Shown: piece after piece, positions 40,820 to 44,727 of the stretch
Layout: every line of letters begins with the position of its first letter
How positions within the stretch are numbered: the stretch's first letter is position 1
From: Cytophagales bacterium
Lineage (GTDB): Bacteria; Bacteroidota; Bacteroidia; Cytophagales; CCMP332
NCBI GenBank assembly: GCA_028282565.1
Contig: JANQHS010000167.1
Span: 1 to 44,727, forward strand
Reading direction: 5' to 3'
DNA: 44,727 nt
Translations under genes and position numbers: made by a program
Notes under the pieces: model-generated
Seen by the model: the letters and a program-made list of their open reading frames with translations, nothing else
The model's database searches: none
What the model was told of the DNA's origin: nothing

Positions 40820-43656
40820 AGCTCCCTCTGCAAAAATCTGCCAGTATGACTTTTCTTGATTCGCTGAATTTCTTCGGGCGTTCCTTCCGCGATGATCTTT
40901 CCTCCTTCCGAACCTCCTTCCGGGCCAAGATCAATAATATGATCTGCCATCTTTATCACGTCTAAATTATGCTCAATGATCAAAACCGTATTCCCCCTCT
41001 CGACCAACTTGGTCAACACATCCATCAGCATTTGAATATCGGAAAAATGAAGTCCGGTGGTCGGCTCATCCAGGATATAAAGCGTTTTCCCCGTATCTTT
41101 TTTGGAGAGTTCGGAGGCTAGCTTAACCCTTTGGGCCTCTCCTCCTGATAATGTTGTGGCATGCTGGCCCAATGTAATATAGCCTAGCCCAACATCCTGA
41201 AGAGTTTGGATCTTGCGAAGGATCCTGGGATGATTCTCAAAAAACTTAACCGCCTGGTTCACGGTCATATCCAGGACATCACTTATGGATTTACCCTTAA
41301 ACCTAACCTCCAGCGTTTCCCTATTATACCTCTTGCCCTTGCAGGTTTCGCAATGCACCAATACGCTGGGGAGAAAATCCATTTGGATCAGTTTCATACC
41401 ACCTCCCTGGCATTCCTCGCACCTTCCCCCCTTAACATTAAAACTAAACCTTCCGGGCTTATAACCTCTGATCTTAGCTTCCGGAAGCTGACTGAAAAGA
41501 CTTCTGATATCTGAAAAGACCCCTGTATAAGTTGCGGGATTTGATCGAGGAGTTCTTCCTATCGGGCTTTGATCAACCTCGATGACCTTATCCAGTTGCT
41601 CAAGGCCTTCGATCTTCTTATAGGCCAAAGGCCTCCTTTTGCTTTTGTAGAAGTTATTCTGGAGAATAGGAAATAGCGTTTCATGGATCAGTGTGGATTT
41701 TCCGCTCCCTGATACACCAGTGACCAGCGTGAGCGTTCCAAGGGGAATACTGAGGTCAACACCTTTAAGATTATGCCCGGAAGCACCTTTCAATACCAAT
41801 GAGCTTCCCTTGCCTTTTCTTCTTTCTACCGGTACCGCAATAGCCCTCTCTCCAAGTAAATAATTTGAGGTTTCGCTTTGTCCTGCGCTCAGGGTTTCGG
41901 GACTTCCATGAGCGACGATCTCTCCTCCATGCCTCCCCGCTCCGGGGCCTATGTCGATGATGTAATCCGAGAGCAGCATGGTATCCTTGTCATGCTCTAC
42001 AACGATTACCGTATTTCCAAGATCCCTGAGCTTTTTCAGGGAATCGATCAGTTTGTTGTTATCCCTTTGATGCAGGCCAATGCTGGGTTCATCAAGAATA
42101 TAGAGGACACCAACCAATTGGGTTCCGATCTGAGTGGCAAGACGAATTCTTTGCGATTCTCCTCCCGACAGGGTTTTTAGCGTTCTGTCCAAAGTCAGAT
42201 AACCCAATCCCAGATCGTTAAGAAAACCTATTCTTTTCCTGATCTCCTTGAGAAGCTCCTTAGCGATCAGATTTTGCTTTTCTGTCAGGCGACTTTCGAT
42301 ATCCTCAAACCAGATCTTGAGATTTGAAATATCAAAGGCCGAGATCTCAGCAATATTCTTTTTATCGATGAAGAAATGCAGGGCCTCCTTTTTTAACCTG
42401 GCTCCATGGCATTCGGGGCATTCTCTCTTAAAATCCTCCTCCTGAACCTTTTCGTCATTTGAAGCTTCAAAGCCCCTGTAATCCTGAATGTATTGAACCA
42501 CACCTCGAAACTTGGCATTCCAAAATGTTCCGGGGTATTTCACCGAGGGCACCGGGATCTTTTTGCTTGACCCGTTCAGGATTACTTCCAAAACCTCCTC
42601 AGGGATCTTTTTAATTTGCGTTGACAGGTTGAGTTTTTCCTTCTTCAGAACCGATTCGATCAGCTTGAATATCCAGATATCCCTGTATTCGCCCAAGGGT
42701 GCGATACCACCTGAAGCAATGCTCAGATTCTCATCCGGAATAAGTGTTTCCTTTGAGTATTCCTCAATAAACCCAAGCCCGTTACATGTAGGACATGCTC
42801 CGTAAGGAGAATTAAAGGAAAATGTATTCGGAGCAGGATCGTCATAGGAAATCCCTGATTCAGGGTCCATCAGGGATCTGCTGAAGTGTTTTGGGTTTTC
42901 CTCGCCGTCCAAAACCATCACACCGCCTTTTCCCCACTTGATCCCAAGCTCAATAGACTGAGCCAGTCTTAGTTTTTGGTCTCGGGAAATCTTGATCCTG
43001 TCTATGACCACCTCAATGTCGTGGGTCTTATAACGATCAAGCTGCATTCTGGGCTGGATATCCTGGAGCTCTCCATTAACCCTAACCTTGGAGAATCCCG
43101 CTTTTGCCAGAGATTTGAAAAGCTCTTTGTAATGCCCCTTTCTCCCTTTCACCACCTGAGCCAGCAATGCGATCATTTCTCCATCGTATTGGGAAAGAAT
43201 AGCTTCCTTGATCTGATCCTCAGACTGGCGGACCATTTTTTTGCCGGAGACATAAGAAAAGGCCTCCCCCGCCCGGGCATAAAAAAGCCTCAAAAAATCG
43301 TAGATCTCGGTCAAAGTACCGACGGTTGACCTCGGATTTCTTGATGTTGTCTTTTGTTCAATAGAGATCACCGGACTGAGTCCGTTTATCTTGTCGACAT
43401 CCGGTCTTTCAAGGTCTCCAATGAATGACCTGGCATAAGCTGAAAAACTTTCCAAATATCTTCGTTGTCCTTCTGCATACAGTGTATCAAAGGCCAGGGA
43501 GGATTTTCCGCTCCCGCTTACACCTGTAATGACAACAAGTTTGTTCCTTGGAATAAGAACATCAATGTTCTTTAGGTTATGCTCGCGAGCACCAAACACT
43601 TCAATGTGCTGATATCCCGTTTCATCATAGCCATTATGGTTGTTTTTAGCACTCAC
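40798..43656 (-). CDS. uvrA: Excinuclease ABC subunit A
   Basis: A 952-residue ABC-type ATPase that finds bulky DNA damage and loads UvrB. Two Walker A motifs ([10 protein letters not shown] and [10 protein letters not shown]), two signatures ([10 protein letters not shown] and [10 protein letters not shown]) and zinc-binding Cys pairs ([26 protein letters not shown] with CETCKGKRY) are intact. [11 protein letters not shown] and [21 protein letters not shown] are family landmarks. The start is GTG at 43656, overlapping the upstream transglycosylase stop by 4 nt. Its last codons overlap the terminator of the candidate small RNA on the other strand. Confidence 0.97.
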   Translation of the reverse strand: MSAKNNHNGYDETGYQHIEVFGAREHNLKNIDVLIPRNKLVVITGVSGSGKSSLAFDTLYAEGQRRYLESFSAYARSFIGDLERPDVDKINGLSPVISIEQKTTSRNPRSTVGTLTEIYDFLRLFYARAGEAFSYVSGKKMVRQSEDQIKEAILSQYDGEMIALLAQVVKGRKGHYKELFKSLAKAGFSKVRVNGELQDIQPRMQLDRYKTHDIEVVIDRIKISRDQKLRLAQSIELGIKWGKGGVMVLDGEENPKHFSRSLMDPESGISYDDPAPNTFSFNSPYGACPTCNGLGFIEEYSKETLIPDENLSIASGGIAPLGEYRDIWIFKLIESVLKKEKLNLSTQIKKIPEEVLEVILNGSSKKIPVPSVKYPGTFWNAKFRGVVQYIQDYRGFEASNDEKVQEEDFKRECPECHGARLKKEALHFFIDKKNIAEISAFDISNLKIWFEDIESRLTEKQNLIAKELLKEIRKRIGFLNDLGLGYLTLDRTLKTLSGGESQRIRLATQIGTQLVGVLYILDEPSIGLHQRDNNKLIDSLKKLRDLGNTVIVVEHDKDTMLLSDYIIDIGPGAGRHGGEIVAHGSPETLSAGQSETSNYLLGERAIAVPVERRKGKGSSLVLKGASGHNLKGVDLSIPLGTLTLVTGVSGSGKSTLIHETLFPILQNNFYKSKRRPLAYKKIEGLEQLDKVIEVDQSPIGRTPRSNPATYTGVFSDIRSLFSQLPEAKIRGYKPGRFSFNVKGGRCEECQGGGMKLIQMDFLPSVLVHCETCKGKRYNRETLEVRFKGKSISDVLDMTVNQAVKFFENHPRILRKIQTLQDVGLGYITLGQHATTLSGGEAQRVKLASELSKKDTGKTLYILDEPTTGLHFSDIQMLMDVLTKLVERGNTVLIIEHNLDVIKMADHIIDLGPEGGSEGGKIIAEGTPEEIQRIKKSHTGRFLQRELKKKSRT

Positions 43657-44696
43657 TCGACGCGATCAATATACAAGGAATCACTCCAGGGATCCCAAAA
43701 TTCAATCCCCGATGTATCGACTGGCGAAGTAACGGAATCCCATGGTTTTGAGCTATTGGAAAATTGCGGTTCAGTCAGGACCCATACCGTTATTCCTTTT
43801 CCTGAAATATCCCGGAACCTTTTGTCCTGTATCCATGGGTTCCATATCCTGAGGTGCTTATAGCTCAGGCCATGGCTCCGGGAAAATCTGACCCAATCCG
43901 TAGGGCGGTCTACAAATTCCTCTTTCATTTGGGGCAGTCTGTATAGATCCGAAGACTTCAGATAAAAACCCTGCTTTTTGGGTTCCGAGAAGATGATCTT
44001 AAAGGCAAGAATGCGGGACAGATACCTGGCGCTTTCGTCATTGAGCTTTATGTCATGGTAGTTGTTTTGTTTCTGGTGGTTTACCGCTCTTCTCAGTCCA
44101 TTCATTCCGCGGTTATAGGCTCCGGCGGCCATTGTCCATGAGCCAAACATCTCCTTGGCTTTTTTTAGAAACTTGATGGCTGCCAGAGTGGATAGAACCG
44201 GGTGATATCTTTCATCCATTTCATCATTGACCGTAAGCCCTAATTCCCGTGCTGTAGCAGGCATAAGATGCCAGAATCCTGCCGCCCCTCTAGCGGAGAT
44301 CTCATTGGAAAAGCGGCTCTCTACAATAGGTAGATATTTAAAATCGCTTGGCACCTGGTTCGCTCTCAGCAAAGAATCAATCAAGGGAAACCATCTGTTG
44401 GCAAGTTTCATCATACGCATGGTATTTGATTCCCAATAGGCGTTGATCAGCAATTCCCTTTCAAGTCTTTCCCTGACATCAGGGATATTTAGAGGAACAG
44501 GTTCACCGGCAAAATCCAAATGATTAGGAATGTATGGCGCGGAAACGTGATGTCTGATCCCAAGATTGAGGTCTCTGGTCGAAACCCCTCTTTGGCTCGT
44601 TTGGGAACTGATCAAAAAGCCTATGGCAAATCCTACCAACAGGAGCCCCAGAGCCCAAAGGATAGGTTGCTTTTGCAAAAACTTTATTCTGTCCAA
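43653..44696 (-). CDS. Membrane-anchored lytic transglycosylase (MltD-like, no LysM)
   Basis: A 347-residue protein with an N-terminal membrane anchor or signal (PILWALGLLLVGFAIGFLIS) and then an SLT domain: the catalytic Glu in LPIVESRFSNEISARGAAGFWHLMP and the closing AAGAYNRGMNGLRRAV. The C-terminal part (about 250-347) has no recognisable LysM. It cleaves peptidoglycan glycan strands in the periplasm. The start is TTG at 44696. It is the second SLT-type enzyme in the window and is translationally coupled to uvrA (GTGA overlap), an unusual pairing of cell-wall and repair genes. Confidence 0.87.
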   Translation of the reverse strand: MDRIKFLQKQPILWALGLLLVGFAIGFLISSQTSQRGVSTRDLNLGIRHHVSAPYIPNHLDFAGEPVPLNIPDVRERLERELLINAYWESNTMRMMKLANRWFPLIDSLLRANQVPSDFKYLPIVESRFSNEISARGAAGFWHLMPATARELGLTVNDEMDERYHPVLSTLAAIKFLKKAKEMFGSWTMAAGAYNRGMNGLRRAVNHQKQNNYHDIKLNDESARYLSRILAFKIIFSEPKKQGFYLKSSDLYRLPQMKEEFVDRPTDWVRFSRSHGLSYKHLRIWNPWIQDKRFRDISGKGITVWVLTEPQFSNSSKPWDSVTSPVDTSGIEFWDPWSDSLYIDRVE

Positions 44697-44697
44697 C

Positions 44698-44727
44698 TCA
44701 GTTTTGATCAGCCAAAGCCGAATCTAT
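44698..44727 (-). CDS. Possible C-terminus of an upstream gene (truncated by the window)
   Basis: On the minus strand the frame entering the window reads IDSALADQN and stops with TGA at 44700-44698, 1 bp before the TTG start of the transglycosylase. The spacing fits the tight operon style seen here, but ten codons are too few to identify a product; another open frame also exists. Confidence 0.3.
   Translation of the reverse strand: MDSALADQN

Noticed and set aside
44349-44365. A second sigma-54-like match (TTGGCACCTGGTTCGCT)
   Set aside because: It lies inside the transglycosylase coding region and lacks the G at the end of GGCACG and the TTGC core; no structure or gene follows.
1-44727. 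tRNA/rRNA genes, insertion sequences, att sites, prophage or CRISPR repeats
   Set aside because: Looked for by eye; no cloverleaf, transposase, integrase or regularly spaced repeat was seen. A tRNAscan or CRISPR-finder run would settle it.

Overview
The window is about 45 kb of gene-dense core chromosome from a member of the Bacteroidota, most likely a free-living Flavobacteriia or Cytophagia-type organism. The signs are a T9SS C-terminal sorting domain, the Bacteroidota-type RNA polymerase omega subunit, a fused MurF-Alr, BshA (bacillithiol), DUF4835, DUF4292 and DUF6029 proteins, Omp28, a GH3/beta-lactamase fusion, and several matches to the Bacteroidota promoter -7 box TAnnTTTG. Ribosome binding sites are generally absent. 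Many starts are TTG or GTG and are fixed by 1-4 nt overlaps with the preceding stop. I see no tRNA, rRNA, insertion sequence, prophage or CRISPR array.

Layout. 1-3.5 kb: end of an EamA transporter, then a leftward trio (TlpA, DUF6029 barrel, Omp28 lipoprotein) that looks like a cell-envelope thiol/redox group, with a divergent T9SS-secreted protein. 4.3-10.1 kb: rightward bamD-rpoZ-coaBC-DUF4835-recN-fabI, closed by an intrinsic terminator. 10.1-19.3 kb: mostly leftward (PglC-like phosphoglycosyl transferase, a large hybrid histidine kinase, a fatty-acid hydroxylase with its own terminator, bshA, GH3/beta-lactamase), with ispE rightward. 19.4-23.2 kb: small membrane protein, mutL and two rhomboid proteases. 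23.3-32.5 kb: a long rightward run (enoyl-CoA hydratase, dut, sugar nucleotidyltransferase, TPR protein, DUF4292 lipoprotein, EnvC-like factor, tatA, gatA, MltD-like lytic transglycosylase, cytochrome b5-like protein). 32.5-40.5 kb: rluD, an ACC-deaminase-like PLP enzyme, recX, murF-alr, a hypothetical exported protein, threonine aldolase, tonB and an SGNH hydrolase. 40.8-44.7 kb: leftward lytic transglycosylase and uvrA. Much of the window serves the envelope (BAM, peptidoglycan synthesis and turnover, lipid synthesis, Tat, TonB, T9SS cargo) and DNA repair (recN, mutL, recX, uvrA).

The most interesting non-coding signal lies in the only sizeable gap, between the SGNH hydrolase and uvrA (40529-40797). 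It holds a textbook sigma-54 (-24/-12) promoter. About 100 bp upstream is a palindrome, repeated as a degenerate copy two helical turns away, which resembles enhancer-binding-protein sites. Downstream is a sequence of about 163 nt with a long 5' hairpin, a C-rich loop and a strong intrinsic terminator. No ORF is present. The terminator stem uses G-U pairs that hold only in the rightward RNA. I interpret this as a sigma-54-dependent small RNA gene whose 3' end is antisense to the end of uvrA. A second notable signal is an A11 tract exactly at the domain boundary of coaBC; slippage in either direction would stop translation within a few codons and release the decarboxylase domain alone.
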